DNA of 64,000 nt from CAWCDJ01 sp963794265 (GCA_963794265.1 CAWCDJ010000004.1:1054001-1118000), one strand, 5' to 3'; shown: positions 1 through 9,579, numbered from the stretch's first letter. A program made the numbers and translations. Notes: a model not told the origin generated them from the letters alone.

Positions 1-33
1 CGTTCGGGCCGAGAGAATTTAACGTCGGCGACT

Positions 34-951
34 ATGGCCGGGAAGGCCGGGGGCCAGAGTATCTTCCCTGACGTGAAGAGGGCGCTTAAGGAGCTCGGGG
101 ATGCCTGCGGACCAGACGGCTACATTATCCTAATCCCGTACGACGCCGACGTACCAGCCCGGGCCGCGACGGTGATGCCAACTTGGCCGTCTATCTCGGC
201 AAGCCGACCGGCACGGAGTACCCAGTTCCTCCCTGCCACGCCCTACGATGCGAGTCCGGCCTGGGACCTGTGGTGCCTGACCGCCCTCTGCCCCAGCCGC
301 TTCCTGGAGCCGCAGAACCCGATGCTGACGGGCACGCTGGACCGCGTGGCACGTAACTCGCGCCAGGGTTTGTACACCATGGCCCAGCCTGGCTCTAATG
401 GCGAGCTGAATCTGTGGACTTACGAGACCATGGATTGGGCCATGTGCTACTTACTGCACGACGAGCTGCCGCAGTTCTACCGGTTGTTCGACGGTTACGT
501 GGCGCATGCCTCGCCCACCAACGTCTGGATTGAAGGAATCGTCCTTCCCGCGCGGACAGGTTCCGGCGACATGCCTCACGGCGAGGCGGCTGCGCAATAC
601 ATTCACCTGGTGCGCAACAGCCTGCTCTACGAGGACGGAAATAACCTCGAGCTCTGCTGGGGCGTACAGCCGGGTCGGCTTCAAAGCGGCGCTCCGGTAC
701 GGGTCAAAGATGCCCCCTCAAAATGCGGCCGGGTAACTTTCGAGCCACGGCGCTCCGGACCGGCTCCGGTCCTCGAATACAATCTGGCATCTGCGCCCGG
801 CCAGGCTCGCGCCGCGGCGGTGCACCTGCCTCTTCCGCGGACGGCTGAACCGGTCCAGTCCGTGCTGGTCAACGGGCAGACGCGGCCATTGTCTCCGGGC
901 CAGGCGGTGATCACAATTGACGAGAGGCGACAGGAGAAAAGAGCTAGATGA
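34..951 (+). CDS. C-terminal part of a six-hairpin-glycosidase-like protein, disturbed 5' part
   Basis: The reading frame ends in a 4-base overlap (ATGA) with the next gene, so its 3' part is probably translated and coupled to it. From about residue 70 the protein resembles the C-terminal end of large secreted six-hairpin glycosidases, with tryptophan-rich helices and a GDMPHGEAAAQYIHL segment. The first 70 residues do not look natural. Codons from about position 165 read in another frame give a more natural stretch (DGDANLAVYLGKP), and the first 75 bases read best in a third frame that soon hits a stop. Either the gene has two or more frameshifts, or the sequence there has errors. The true start lies left of the window. 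The family assignment rests on overall pattern, not on a catalytic motif. Confidence 0.45.
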   Translation: MAGKAGGQSIFPDVKRALKELGDACGPDGYIILIPYDADVPARAATVMPTWPSISASRPARSTQFLPATPYDASPAWDLWCLTALCPSRFLEPQNPMLTGTLDRVARNSRQGLYTMAQPGSNGELNLWTYETMDWAMCYLLHDELPQFYRLFDGYVAHASPTNVWIEGIVLPARTGSGDMPHGEAAAQYIHLVRNSLLYEDGNNLELCWGVQPGRLQSGAPVRVKDAPSKCGRVTFEPRRSGPAPVLEYNLASAPGQARAAAVHLPLPRTAEPVQSVLVNGQTRPLSPGQAVITIDERRQEKRAR

Positions 952-3281
952 CGCGAAATTGTCTGTTTTTCCGGCTGATGGCCGCTGCTGTGCTGGCGAC
1001 GGCTATTACTCCGGCCGTGGCCACGCCGGCGGTTGCAGCGGACCGCTGGATGGAAATCGACCTGTATTGGTTCGAGCGGGGAAACATCGCTGGCTCGGTG
1101 TACCAGTTCTGGGACCGCTTTCAGCCGCTCTACCAGGGAGTTGAAGGTTACCGGGGCCTTATCCTCAACATAGGCTGGACCGTTCAGTTCATCATGGACT
1201 GGTCCGGTCATCCGGAGCAGCGCATCCTGCTGCCCAGCGGATCGGGCCAGGAGCCCTGGGTGGCGCAGACCGGACCGCTGACAGGACCTACGGCGGAGCG
1301 CCAGCGGCAATGGAAGGAGCGTTTCGCGCATCCGGTCCTGGTGGAGCGGCACGGTTACGAGCCCTGGACCTATGACGAGTTGAAGACGCTGGCGGATACC
1401 CTGCGTGCGGAGGCGGCCAGGCGGGGCATCGGGCAGTTCCGCGTGGGCGCGCTGACATATGCGTGGACTCATGCCTACGGGGAGCAAGCGCCCTGGGTGA
1501 AGCGGCATCCCGAAGTCTTCACGCGTCCGCCATTCGATCAGCCGGGAGCCTACAACCCGCGCCCCTACTTTGACCCGAGCGCGACCCTACATGCCGATCC
1601 CAGGCCGCTCGGAGGCCTGCCGAACGGCATTCCCGAGGGTATGCCGGTGCACCAGGCGTTTGCGGCCCAATGGGGGAACCTCTCGCGGGCCATCGGGCTG
1701 GACGCGATCATGCTGCGCGATTCATTCGGCATGATGCTGCCCTACCAGAGGGGCGGACCGTTCGGCGTGGTGGCCCCCTCGGCGGAGGTCGCCAAAAAAT
1801 ACAGCGCCAGCGTCGCTGCCCTGGTGCGCGAGACCAAGCAGGCCAACCCCAAAGCCCTGGTCATGATGTATTCGAATGCGGCCAGCGCGGTGGCCGACTG
1901 GCGCAGCAATTGCGTGGATGTGGAATCGATCGCCCGCGAGGGCTACCTCGATGTGTGGGTCGATCAGACCTGGGCCGGGGCCTGGAATGAAGTCGGCGTG
2001 CGACACACCGACTTCTGGAATATGCCTACTTTGGGGTGGACGTACCAGCTCGCCAATATGCTGGTTCATGCCGCGGTGCTCGCCCCGACCAAAGTACGGC
2101 ACTATCCCCTGGTCGAAACCTTCGATGCCTGGGAGTCCTGGGACGTGCTGCACACGGTGCCGCAGCGGCTGCGTTGGGGCATCTGGGCCTACTCGCACGC
2201 CGCCGTGAAGACGCCGCGAGGTCTCAGGGTTCCCGAGGGCACGTATATCTCCTGGGCCAACCAAGGCAAGCGCCTGCTCAGCGACAAAGACGTAGCCTTC
2301 CTGTCGGAGAACATCAACGCCGCCGTGACGGATGCCGGCCAAATGACCGACGTCTTCGGCCCAACGCTGGTTTATTCGCGAGACGCGATCGATTGGGAGA
2401 TGGAGCACGCCGCCCCGAATCGGGATTTCAAGGAGTGGATCGACGAACAGGCCGGCTCGCTGATCAAGTGGCCGCTGCCGGTGCTGTCGATCACCCGGCT
2501 GGAGTACCTGCCGCAGGTAAAATCAGACCTGTTCATAGTGCAAACTCCGGCGCACGTGAGCGCCCGTGCGAGCGCTGAGGTCGCAGAGCTGATCAAATTG
2601 GGAGGGCCGATGGCGCTGTTCGGGACTCCGGCGGGTCCGCTGTTCGCGATGGCCGGGCTCACCGGAGTGCGAACGGATGAGGAACGCCCGCGGCGGCGAA
2701 TGGCTGAGCTGCGCGATGCCGGGCGACAGTTGGCCCGCAATATCCCGGACCGGTTCCCCACCTATACCTGGATCGGGAAGAACGAGGCCGCTGCCGATGC
2801 GCGAGTCCTCTACTCGGTGGAGGGCAACCCGATCCTGGCCGTCAACACGGAGAACGGCAAAAAGGTGCTGGCATGGGATCCGCCGGAATTCCGCTATTTT
2901 GACGGCGTGCCCCTGCGGGAAGCCTGGGGCGGCAGCGCCGCGGGATATGCGCTCGCCGCCGGCGCCCTCAATTCTCTGCTCGCGGCTCCGGGAGTCCTTC
3001 ACGCGGCCGAAATTGATTGGAACCAGACCCTGAATGTGAGCGGCTGGCGCGACCGCGATGGCAGTGTGCGGCTGCTTGCGGGGAACCTGGAAGAGGGGCT
3101 TCGTGAGGATGCCGATATGACGCGCCAAGCAACCCTGATCCTGCCGCAGTCGTGGAATATTGGCGGCTTGTCGAACCAGTGGGGCGGCGGGAATTTCGCC
3201 ATCCGGAAAGACCGCATTAAGATGAAGCTGGAGCAGGCCCAGTCGGTCCTGCTGGTGGCGAGGCCGCGCGCGCGGCGGTGA
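948..3281 (+). CDS. Secreted TIM-barrel hydrolase-like protein of unassigned family
   Basis: 777 residues with a Sec signal peptide over about residues 1-30 (hydrophobic core, then AVAADR). The mature part is rich in Trp, Tyr and Asp and has segments typical of TIM-barrel glycosidases, such as LDAIMLRDSFGM (near residue 255) and GYLDVWVDQTWAG (near residue 335), where acidic residues sit at likely strand ends. The C-terminal 250 residues look like a beta-sandwich accessory domain. I do not recognise the family and cannot name catalytic residues. The start overlaps the stop of the upstream glycosidase-like frame by 4 bases, which suggests coupled translation. A Tat-exported beta-propeller-like protein follows after 9 bases, so the three genes form one operon. 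A role in breaking down a complex plant or microbial polysaccharide is inferred from context. Confidence 0.6.
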   Translation: MTRNCLFFRLMAAAVLATAITPAVATPAVAADRWMEIDLYWFERGNIAGSVYQFWDRFQPLYQGVEGYRGLILNIGWTVQFIMDWSGHPEQRILLPSGSGQEPWVAQTGPLTGPTAERQRQWKERFAHPVLVERHGYEPWTYDELKTLADTLRAEAARRGIGQFRVGALTYAWTHAYGEQAPWVKRHPEVFTRPPFDQPGAYNPRPYFDPSATLHADPRPLGGLPNGIPEGMPVHQAFAAQWGNLSRAIGLDAIMLRDSFGMMLPYQRGGPFGVVAPSAEVAKKYSASVAALVRETKQANPKALVMMYSNAASAVADWRSNCVDVESIAREGYLDVWVDQTWAGAWNEVGVRHTDFWNMPTLGWTYQLANMLVHAAVLAPTKVRHYPLVETFDAWESWDVLHTVPQRLRWGIWAYSHAAVKTPRGLRVPEGTYISWANQGKRLLSDKDVAFLSENINAAVTDAGQMTDVFGPTLVYSRDAIDWEMEHAAPNRDFKEWIDEQAGSLIKWPLPVLSITRLEYLPQVKSDLFIVQTPAHVSARASAEVAELIKLGGPMALFGTPAGPLFAMAGLTGVRTDEERPRRRMAELRDAGRQLARNIPDRFPTYTWIGKNEAAADARVLYSVEGNPILAVNTENGKKVLAWDPPEFRYFDGVPLREAWGGSAAGYALAAGALNSLLAAPGVLHAAEIDWNQTLNVSGWRDRDGSVRLLAGNLEEGLREDADMTRQATLILPQSWNIGGLSNQWGGGNFAIRKDRIKMKLEQAQSVLLVARPRARR

Positions 3282-3290
3282 TCGCGGGAG

Positions 3291-4514
3291 TTGAATATGC
3301 ACAGAAGAACGTTCCTGAGCGCGGCGGGCATGGGCGCCGTCGCCCGTCTCGTTGGCGCCGAAAGCGGGTTCCGTTGGCAGACACCCCCGCCCGGCGATTG
3401 CCCCGTGGCGCGGTCGGGCGTCATCAAAGGACTACTCTTCACGGGCCGGCACGCGGAATACGCACACGCGGATACCTGGTATCCCTCCTGGGCTTCGGAT
3501 GGCAACCTCTATTCGCCCTGGACCGACGGAGAGGTGAACGGCGTTCGGTGCATGTCGATCGGAAAGAACGCATCCACAGGCAGTGCGAAGGTCGCCGGCG
3601 ACTCTCCATTAGGCCTGCAAATCGCCGATGTATCCACTTACGCCGGCAGCCCTGTCCCGTATGGAGGCCGGTACCCCTGTGGGAGCCTGGTGAAGGACGG
3701 CGTGTGGTACTACGGAACGTACTGCCTGGATGACTCGGACGGCGATCCCGGCAAGGGGCTGAACTGGGACATTCTGGGACCGTGCGTCGGGTTCCGCCAT
3801 TCCAACGACTTGGGCAAATCCTGGACCGAGACGCCGCACACGCCGGCCGCGCCGCTGTTCGGAGAGCCTGCCCGCCAGGATGCACCGGTAAAGATGGGCG
3901 CGCCCCATTTTGTCGATTTCGGCCGCAATCTGCAACACTCGCCCGACGGCAAAGCCTACCTTGTTGGCCACGGCGCCGAAGCAAACGACCCGAAGCCGCG
4001 GCCCGCCAACCTGAGCTGGATCACCGGAGACCAGATCTACCTGGCGCGCGTTGAGCCATCCATCGCCAATATCAACGATCTTTCAAAATATGAGTTCTTC
4101 GCCGGCCGAGACGCCAGGAACCGCGTCGTATGGACGCCGCAATTCTCCAAAATTCGGCCCATCTTCGAGTGGAACAACAATGCCGGCTGCGTCACTATGA
4201 CCTACAATGCGCCTCTCCGGCGCTATCTGATGTGCATCACCGACGGAGTGGATACGATCGGCAAGTTCAATACGTACATCCTCGAGTCCGAGTCGCCCAC
4301 CGGACCTTGGAGACTGGTCGAGTATTTACGGGCATTCGGGGAGCAGGCTTACTTCGTGAACATCTCATCGAAGTTCATTAGCGCGGACGGGCGGACAATC
4401 TGGCTCCTGTATGCGGCGAACTTCACCAGCGGCAACCAGCACTGGCCCCACCACCGCTCGAATCCCCCGGGCGGCCGTTACGGCATGTGCTGGCAGGAAA
4501 TACAGCTGCTCTGA
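3291..4514 (+). CDS. Tat-exported beta-propeller-like protein (GH43/sialidase-like fold suspected)
   Basis: 407 residues. The N-terminus carries a twin-arginine signal (HRRTFLSAAGMG), so it is probably exported folded. The body has repeated short beta-rich segments with an aromatic residue and Asp, for example LVKDGVWYYGTYCLDDSDGD and FRHSNDLGKSWTETP. The latter resembles the Asp-box (S-x-D-x-G-x-T/S-W) of sialidase-like propellers. Later phrases (YILESESPTGPWRLVE, SADGRTIWLLYAANF) resemble those of GH43/GH32/GH117-type five-bladed propellers. It lies 9 bases after the TIM-barrel protein gene and is probably co-transcribed. The substrate is unknown. Fold class is moderately sure, enzymatic activity is not. 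Confidence 0.55.
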   Translation: MNMHRRTFLSAAGMGAVARLVGAESGFRWQTPPPGDCPVARSGVIKGLLFTGRHAEYAHADTWYPSWASDGNLYSPWTDGEVNGVRCMSIGKNASTGSAKVAGDSPLGLQIADVSTYAGSPVPYGGRYPCGSLVKDGVWYYGTYCLDDSDGDPGKGLNWDILGPCVGFRHSNDLGKSWTETPHTPAAPLFGEPARQDAPVKMGAPHFVDFGRNLQHSPDGKAYLVGHGAEANDPKPRPANLSWITGDQIYLARVEPSIANINDLSKYEFFAGRDARNRVVWTPQFSKIRPIFEWNNNAGCVTMTYNAPLRRYLMCITDGVDTIGKFNTYILESESPTGPWRLVEYLRAFGEQAYFVNISSKFISADGRTIWLLYAANFTSGNQHWPHHRSNPPGGRYGMCWQEIQLL

Positions 4515-4524
4515 CGAAATGTCT

Positions 4525-4870
4525 TAGCTCGGCGGAGGCCCTGCACCACCTGGACAAAGTCATTGGGCCGAATCCATTTTGCGAAGGCCGCGCGTGTCTG
4601 GTGCCGCTCCGCGGCGCGATGCGGTTCGTCCCATGGAAGGCCAAAATCGGCGAGCGATAGGGTCGGGCGAGCACAAGGCGGTGCGCACACCGGACTGGTG
4701 CTACATCGGCCGCTGGAGCCAGGTCCGCGCAGCAACTGTATGATGTGCGCCGCGACCCGGACGAGCTTCACGATGTGGCGAACGGACATCCGGAAGCAAT
4801 GAGGGCCCTACAGTTCAAGCTGAAAAAAACAGGTGGATGCTGGATGGGCGCTCACCAGGGGAACGTTTGC
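4525..4870 (+). pseudogene. Decayed remnants, including a sulfatase C-terminus
   Basis: No open gene fills 4515-4954, but two coding-like traces in different frames can be read. One runs from about 4525 to a stop at 4657-4659 (GRACLVPLRGAMRFVPWKAK is its clearest part) and I do not recognise it. The second matches the end of a type I sulfatase: GEHKAVRTPDWCYIG at 4666-4710, then after a one- or two-base frame change QLYDVRRDPDELHDVANG at about 4731-4785. In intact sulfatases 'AIRTGDWKYI' and 'LYDLRxDPxExxNLA' are separated by about this distance. The frame change and lack of an N-terminal CxPxR segment mean it cannot be functional. Confidence 0.55.
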
Positions 4871-4954
4871 CACCGTGTTCCGCGGTCCCGAAGGCTAGAG
4901 CAACCCGCGATCGAATCCGGACCATGAATCATGCAAGCCAACCACGCGATAGGA

Positions 4955-5686
4955 CTAGTTGCTATCGAGGTTGCGCAGCCAAATATTGCGGAATCGCATG
5001 ACCGTCATGGGCGGGTTTCTGGGCTGGTGGTCCTGGAGGACCAGCGGCCCCGGATTACCGATGCCGTCTTTGCAACTTCGCCCATCCTGAATGGGTACGT
5101 GATCCTGCACCAGCACGCCATTCTGGATTAACGTCAGCGTACCCTGCTGAATTAAGCGGTCATTGCTGCCGCACTTCGGCCCGTGAAAGATGATGTCGTA
5201 AGATTGCCATTGTTCCGGCTGGCGGCTGGCGTTTACCAGCGGCGCATCATGCCCATAGTATGCGCCGCAAGCCCCGTTGGCATAAGTTGGGTTATGATAC
5301 GAGTCGAGGATTTGGACCTCGTAGGTTCCGTGAATCATGACGCCGCTGTTGCCACGCAACTGGCCTTGCTGATCGGGCATATTCGGAATGCGAAACTCAA
5401 GATGAATCTGTGCATCCCGAAACAGGTCCGTGCTGTAGATACTGCCTGCCCCCGTCTTGCACACCATAACGGCATCTTCCACCGTGCAGCGGGATGGTGT
5501 GCCATCCATCCGCGTCCAATGGGAAAGATCGTGGCCGTCGAATAGCGCGATGGCATCCGAGGGGCGGTCTCCCGCGGCGTTGCCGGGTGTAACGACCCGC
5601 GGCTGTGGGCCCTCGTCGGCCGCGAAAACCGGCAAGGTCGCGATCATCGCGATGGCCGTCCAGATTCGCGCAGGCTTCAAATTCAT
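4955..5686 (-). CDS. Secreted DUF1080 (3-keto-disaccharide hydrolase-like) protein
   Basis: 243 residues with a Sec signal peptide (about residues 1-22, ending VFAADEG). The rest is one DUF1080 domain, a concanavalin-like beta-sandwich. It shows the usual opening 'IALFDGHDLSHW', the middle 'GNSGVMIHGTYEVQILDSY' and the closing 'NPGPLVLQDHQ... MRFRNIWLRNL'. The family binds or cleaves sugars outside the cytoplasm, and some members hydrolyse 3-keto-glycosides. It is transcribed away from the sulfatase remnant and lies about 105 bases downstream of the stop of the membrane regulator gene on the same strand, so it may share that transcript. The substrate is not predictable from sequence. Confidence 0.85.
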   Translation of the reverse strand: MNLKPARIWTAIAMIATLPVFAADEGPQPRVVTPGNAAGDRPSDAIALFDGHDLSHWTRMDGTPSRCTVEDAVMVCKTGAGSIYSTDLFRDAQIHLEFRIPNMPDQQGQLRGNSGVMIHGTYEVQILDSYHNPTYANGACGAYYGHDAPLVNASRQPEQWQSYDIIFHGPKCGSNDRLIQQGTLTLIQNGVLVQDHVPIQDGRSCKDGIGNPGPLVLQDHQPRNPPMTVMRFRNIWLRNLDSN

Positions 5687-5791
5687 GCAGCGGCTCCTGA
5701 GTTACTGCTGGCTCTGTTATCTTACATCCCGCAAGCGCGTATGGCCCCGCTCCTCGCCCTGGGAACGCCGATTCCACGGACGAGCGCCTGA

Positions 5792-7084
5792 TTATCGTTC
5801 GGCCCGGTAGGCGACGATTTCCGAGTCCTTCCAACTGCCCGCCATGGTGCTCGATTTCAGAAGAACCTCGAACTGCGGCCTGGATTTTGGCCCAAACCCA
5901 AGAGTCTTCAGTAGCGCGGAAGAGGAGCCGAAATCCATCAGATATTCGCCGGAGGCCTGCGTCGCCTCGGTCGTTGTTCCGGCAATGATGAGGACGTATC
6001 CGGTATGGGCTAGGTTCGGAACGAAGGCTACGCGACTGAAAGAGTCACCGGGTTCCCCGACTCTGCTGTTTACATACTCGGATTGTTCTCCCTCCTTGGG
6101 CGACCCGTTCCGGATGACCGGGAGTTGACGCGTTTCATCGAAGTCGACACGAAAATTAAGCTGATTGTCGAATAGCTCGCTCCAGGGAATGGCTCGCCTG
6201 CTGCCCAGCAGAATAAAGTTTCCGTTTCTGAAATCGGATACCTGCATGTCCGCGGCGGACCGCACCGAAATCCTCCCCCAGGACGGCTCGCTCAACTGCA
6301 TGATTTTGGCGACGAGAGCCACATCCGCCATGCTGGTATAGCGCCTGTTTCTTGACAGGAGAGGGAATCCGTTCTGAGCTTTTACGCTCGAAAGCAGAGC
6401 GAGATAGCCTGGGTCCAGGTAATCCTCAAGAGTCAGGGAACGGTGCAGAAAATTCTCGAGCACTACCAGGGTCGTATCTCCGCAGACGATTGTGGTCTGG
6501 TGCTGACCATCCAACAACGCTGACCATAATGCGTCCCTCGCGGCAGATGTCGAAAGGCTCAGTGCCCGCTGCCGACCTCCTGAATATCGCAGCCAGAAGC
6601 ACGTGCACGCCAGGATAACAATGGCGGCCAACTGTACCCATGCCCGCAGTTTCCGGCGCCGCCTGGGGATTGCCGGAGGGAGGGCTAGGGGTGCCGGGAC
6701 GATGGGGGAACTGGTTGCGGAGGGTTCCACCGTCCTCGGCGTAAAGACGGGGACATAGGAACCCTTGGGAATCTCGATTAATACCGGTTCCTCGCGGCCC
6801 TCCGACGCAAAATACTCCTCAAGCCGCATGCGCAGCTTGCGCGCCTCGACCCTGACGATATTATCTTCGCTGGAATTGTAGTTCGCGGGGCGGCCGAAGA
6901 CGGCACACCCGATTCCTTGCTCCCGGAGATCCTCTTTACGGTCGTTCAACGCCCGGTCACAGGCAAACAAGAGAAACTCGCGCAAGCGGGGCGATTTTCG
7001 GAACCCGGGGGCGTCGGCTACCTTCCTGGCCAGATTCCAGAGTTCCTCGTTAGCCGCGCACAAACGCTCTTCTCGCGTGCCCAT
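5792..7084 (-). CDS. Membrane-anchored putative transcriptional regulator
   Basis: 430 residues in three parts. Residues 1-115 form a conserved cytoplasmic domain (SPRLREFLLFACDRAL, then IGCAVFGRPANYNSSEDNIVRVEARKLRMRLEEYF) seen at the N-terminus of many acidobacterial proteins and thought to be winged-helix-like. A Pro/Arg-rich linker leads to one membrane segment at about 147-166. The last 265 residues would be periplasmic, and their fold is not recognised. The arrangement resembles ToxR-like regulators that sense outside and bind DNA inside. The gene is divergent from the DUF6259-like glycosidase gene, and a three-half-site candidate operator lies 34 bases upstream of its start. DNA binding is inferred. 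Confidence 0.65.
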   Translation of the reverse strand: MGTREERLCAANEELWNLARKVADAPGFRKSPRLREFLLFACDRALNDRKEDLREQGIGCAVFGRPANYNSSEDNIVRVEARKLRMRLEEYFASEGREEPVLIEIPKGSYVPVFTPRTVEPSATSSPIVPAPLALPPAIPRRRRKLRAWVQLAAIVILACTCFWLRYSGGRQRALSLSTSAARDALWSALLDGQHQTTIVCGDTTLVVLENFLHRSLTLEDYLDPGYLALLSSVKAQNGFPLLSRNRRYTSMADVALVAKIMQLSEPSWGRISVRSAADMQVSDFRNGNFILLGSRRAIPWSELFDNQLNFRVDFDETRQLPVIRNGSPKEGEQSEYVNSRVGEPGDSFSRVAFVPNLAHTGYVLIIAGTTTEATQASGEYLMDFGSSSALLKTLGFGPKSRPQFEVLLKSSTMAGSWKDSEIVAYRAER

Positions 7085-7401
7085 TGCGATCCATCACCCT
7101 ATTGAAAACGTCCGCCGTTCACGGTAACCAAACCGTGAATCCCACCGTGGACTCCCTTTTTTTCGAGACGTTCAGCGGAGTATAGTCTATCACGACTATT
7201 TGGGGTTCTCTCAGGTTTTCTCAGGATGACCCAGGTTGGAGTGTCGACAGAAGGTGTCGGGCCTACGTCCGCCGCGCAGAGAGCTGGAATCGCGGCGGGT
7301 AACTTAAAGAAAAATGACAATTTACGGTGATTCGGCAGACGAAGCCGGGGATGACCTCGGGCCACGATGGTGTGGGGATCAGGCTTCGCGGAAAGGACCT
7401 T
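7085..7401. other. Divergent intergenic region between regulator and glycosidase genes
   Basis: 317 bases separate the regulator start (minus) from the glycosidase start (plus). Next to the regulator lies the three-half-site candidate operator at 7118-7151. A good ribosome-binding site (GGAAAGGA) sits just before the ATG at 7402. I see no tRNA, riboswitch or clear terminator here, and no convincing pair of -35/-10 boxes that I would assign with confidence. Confidence 0.6.
7118..7151 (+). promoter_or_regulatory. Three-half-site candidate operator (copy 1)
   Basis: TTCACGGT, a 6-base gap, ACCGTGAA (a perfect 8+8 inverted repeat), a 4-base gap, then a third half-site ACCGTGGA in the same direction as the second. 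The same plan with the same gaps occurs at 13095-13128 in front of the TonB-dependent receptor. Position between two divergent genes suggests control of both. The binding protein is not shown by sequence; the adjacent membrane regulator is the first candidate. Confidence 0.6.
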
Positions 7402-9579
7402 ATGTTAAAAGGCGAGATCCGCCGCCGGAGCTTTCTGGGCCGGATGGCGGGAATGAGTGCCGCTACCGGCCTGGTGCCCGACAGCGCACATAATCTGGCG
7501 GCAAAAGACACGACGGCAAGTGCCGAGAACTCAGAATTTCGGATCGGAAATGACACCATCGCGCTGGTGCTGGACGGTCAAGGCCGCCTGGTGACATTAT
7601 CGAATCGCCAGACCGGTCACAACTACGTGAATGCAGGCGAGCACGCACCCTGGCGCATGTACTATCGCTCCGGCACGCCTATGACCGGTGCCCTGGACCT
7701 GGAAATCGATCCCGACAGGCAATCGGCCACGGTTCGTCAGGAGGGCAGCGGCCTGGTGATTTCCTACGCGAATCTGCTCGCGCACGTTCCCCGGGAAGGC
7801 CAGACCCGCCAGTTACGAGTCGGTCTGGCCCTGAAGGTCACGCTGGATGGCGATAGCTTGGTCTGGACGGCGACTATTGACAATCAGGAAGAAAGCAGGG
7901 ACATAGAGATCACCGAGATGTGGGTGCCTTGGATCCGGGGCATAGGCGACCTGGGCTCGGGCCGGGACGCGGATGTCCTGTATTGGCCGGAACGGGCCGG
8001 ACGCCGCATTGAGAACCCATCCGCGAAATTGTCGGAAGGTGGCCGGCGGCCGCCGTCCGCGGGCAGCCGCGGAAATGGGGCCGCGCTTCTGCTGACGTAC
8101 CCGTTTCCCGCCAGCATGCAATGGTTCACCTTCAACAACGGCGCGGAGGGGTTCTATTTCGGCAGTCACGATAAGACCCTCATGACTACCTGCCTCGGCG
8201 TCAGTGCGGGCGAGGGCAAGACCTTATCGGCTTCTATTGTGAAGTACCCGTTCGTGAAATCGGGGGAGCGTTGGGCTTCTGAGCCATCCGTGACAAGGGT
8301 ATACCGCGGCGACTGGCACGAAGCGGCGCATACCTATAAAGCATGGGCGGACGGCTGGCTGCCCAAGCCAAATCCCCCGCAGTGGATCCGCAGGACTACA
8401 GGTTGGCTGATACCTGGCGGGAAGGGGCAGACCGGGCATATTCGGTCTGTCTATTCCGATATCCCCGGAATCTGGCGCCAGGCGCGCAAGGCCGGAATCA
8501 ATGTCATCAACTATTTCGGCTGGGTCAAGCAGGGTTTTGATAATCTGTACCCCGAATACGAGCCCGATGAAGCAATGGGCGGCGCACAGGGCCTGAAGGA
8601 GGCGCTGGCTCAGATAGAACGCGAGGGCGGCAAAACCATTCTCTACACGCAGGGGCAGTTGATTGACCCGACCACCGCATTCTACCGGAACAAGGGCAAG
8701 GCCATCGTGGCACGGGACATTTGGGGCTATGAATACCGCGAATCTTATGGCGGAGGCGGTGAAGGAACGCTGCTGAATGTCATGCGGAACAAGTACTTCG
8801 GCATCGCGTGTCCATCGGCCGCGGGCTGGTACGAACAGTTGGCGTCCCAGTTCGAAATGGTCAAGGGATTCGGCGCGCAGGGAATTCTGTTCGATCAGAT
8901 GGGAGGCATACCGCCCTACATTTGTTTTTCCGCCGAGCACCCGCACACCAAGCCTTCCCTCGCGGTAGGTCCGGGTAAGGTCCGCAACATGCAGCGGCTT
9001 CGCGAGCTAATGAAAGCCCGCGATCCCGATTTTGCGTTTGTCGTGGAGTTGGCCACCGATTGCTATGCCGGCCTGGTCGATATCGTTCACTCCCACGGAA
9101 TCGGCTTCTGGCCGGAGCCCGAAGCTTTTGGAGAGTTGCTCCGCTATACCTTCCCCGAGTTCGTGATCACCAATCGCGGCGGCGGGCCACGCGACCGCCG
9201 GGCGCAATTGGGCTATGCATTTACGTTGGGCTGGCGGATCGATGCCAACTTGCGGGACGTCACCGACCCGGTGCTGGCCCGTTACCTCGGCAGGATGAAT
9301 GAACTGCGCAACTCTCATCCCGAATTGCTGCTGGAGGGTCGCTTCGTGGATACCGCGAATTTTCTGTGCGATAACAGCGAAATTGCGTCTCACGCCTTCG
9401 TTAGCGGAAATGCAATGGCGGTGGCCCTGTGGAACCCGACCGCCGTTCCACAGAAGTTCCGTATTGCGGCGCAGGCGTACGTCCTGCGCTCCGCGGAGTG
9501 GCAGGACCCGGCATGGTCCGGCACGGATCACCTGCTGTTGGCGGGAGATATCGCTGTGCAGATCTTCCAGCGGCAGTAG
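7402..9579 (+). CDS. Tat-exported glycosidase candidate (DUF6259-like)
   Basis: 725 residues from the ATG at 7402, chosen because GGAAAGGA precedes it and the protein then begins with a twin-arginine signal (RRRSFLGRMAGMSAATG). The frame is open further upstream to 7327 but without a good ribosome site. The first third is beta-rich (RIGNDTIALVLDGQGRLVTL) and resembles the N-terminal sandwich of DUF6259-type proteins. The centre looks like a TIM barrel, with GINVINYFGWVKQGFDNLYPEYEPDE, GAQGILFDQMGG and FAFVVELATDCYAGLVD supplying acidic residues at strand ends. The C-terminus is a small beta domain. It is probably a retaining or inverting glycosidase acting outside the cytoplasm. The substrate is unknown and the family name is a best match from memory. 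Confidence 0.6.
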   Translation: MLKGEIRRRSFLGRMAGMSAATGLVPDSAHNLAAKDTTASAENSEFRIGNDTIALVLDGQGRLVTLSNRQTGHNYVNAGEHAPWRMYYRSGTPMTGALDLEIDPDRQSATVRQEGSGLVISYANLLAHVPREGQTRQLRVGLALKVTLDGDSLVWTATIDNQEESRDIEITEMWVPWIRGIGDLGSGRDADVLYWPERAGRRIENPSAKLSEGGRRPPSAGSRGNGAALLLTYPFPASMQWFTFNNGAEGFYFGSHDKTLMTTCLGVSAGEGKTLSASIVKYPFVKSGERWASEPSVTRVYRGDWHEAAHTYKAWADGWLPKPNPPQWIRRTTGWLIPGGKGQTGHIRSVYSDIPGIWRQARKAGINVINYFGWVKQGFDNLYPEYEPDEAMGGAQGLKEALAQIEREGGKTILYTQGQLIDPTTAFYRNKGKAIVARDIWGYEYRESYGGGGEGTLLNVMRNKYFGIACPSAAGWYEQLASQFEMVKGFGAQGILFDQMGGIPPYICFSAEHPHTKPSLAVGPGKVRNMQRLRELMKARDPDFAFVVELATDCYAGLVDIVHSHGIGFWPEPEAFGELLRYTFPEFVITNRGGGPRDRRAQLGYAFTLGWRIDANLRDVTDPVLARYLGRMNELRNSHPELLLEGRFVDTANFLCDNSEIASHAFVSGNAMAVALWNPTAVPQKFRIAAQAYVLRSAEWQDPAWSGTDHLLLAGDIAVQIFQRQ

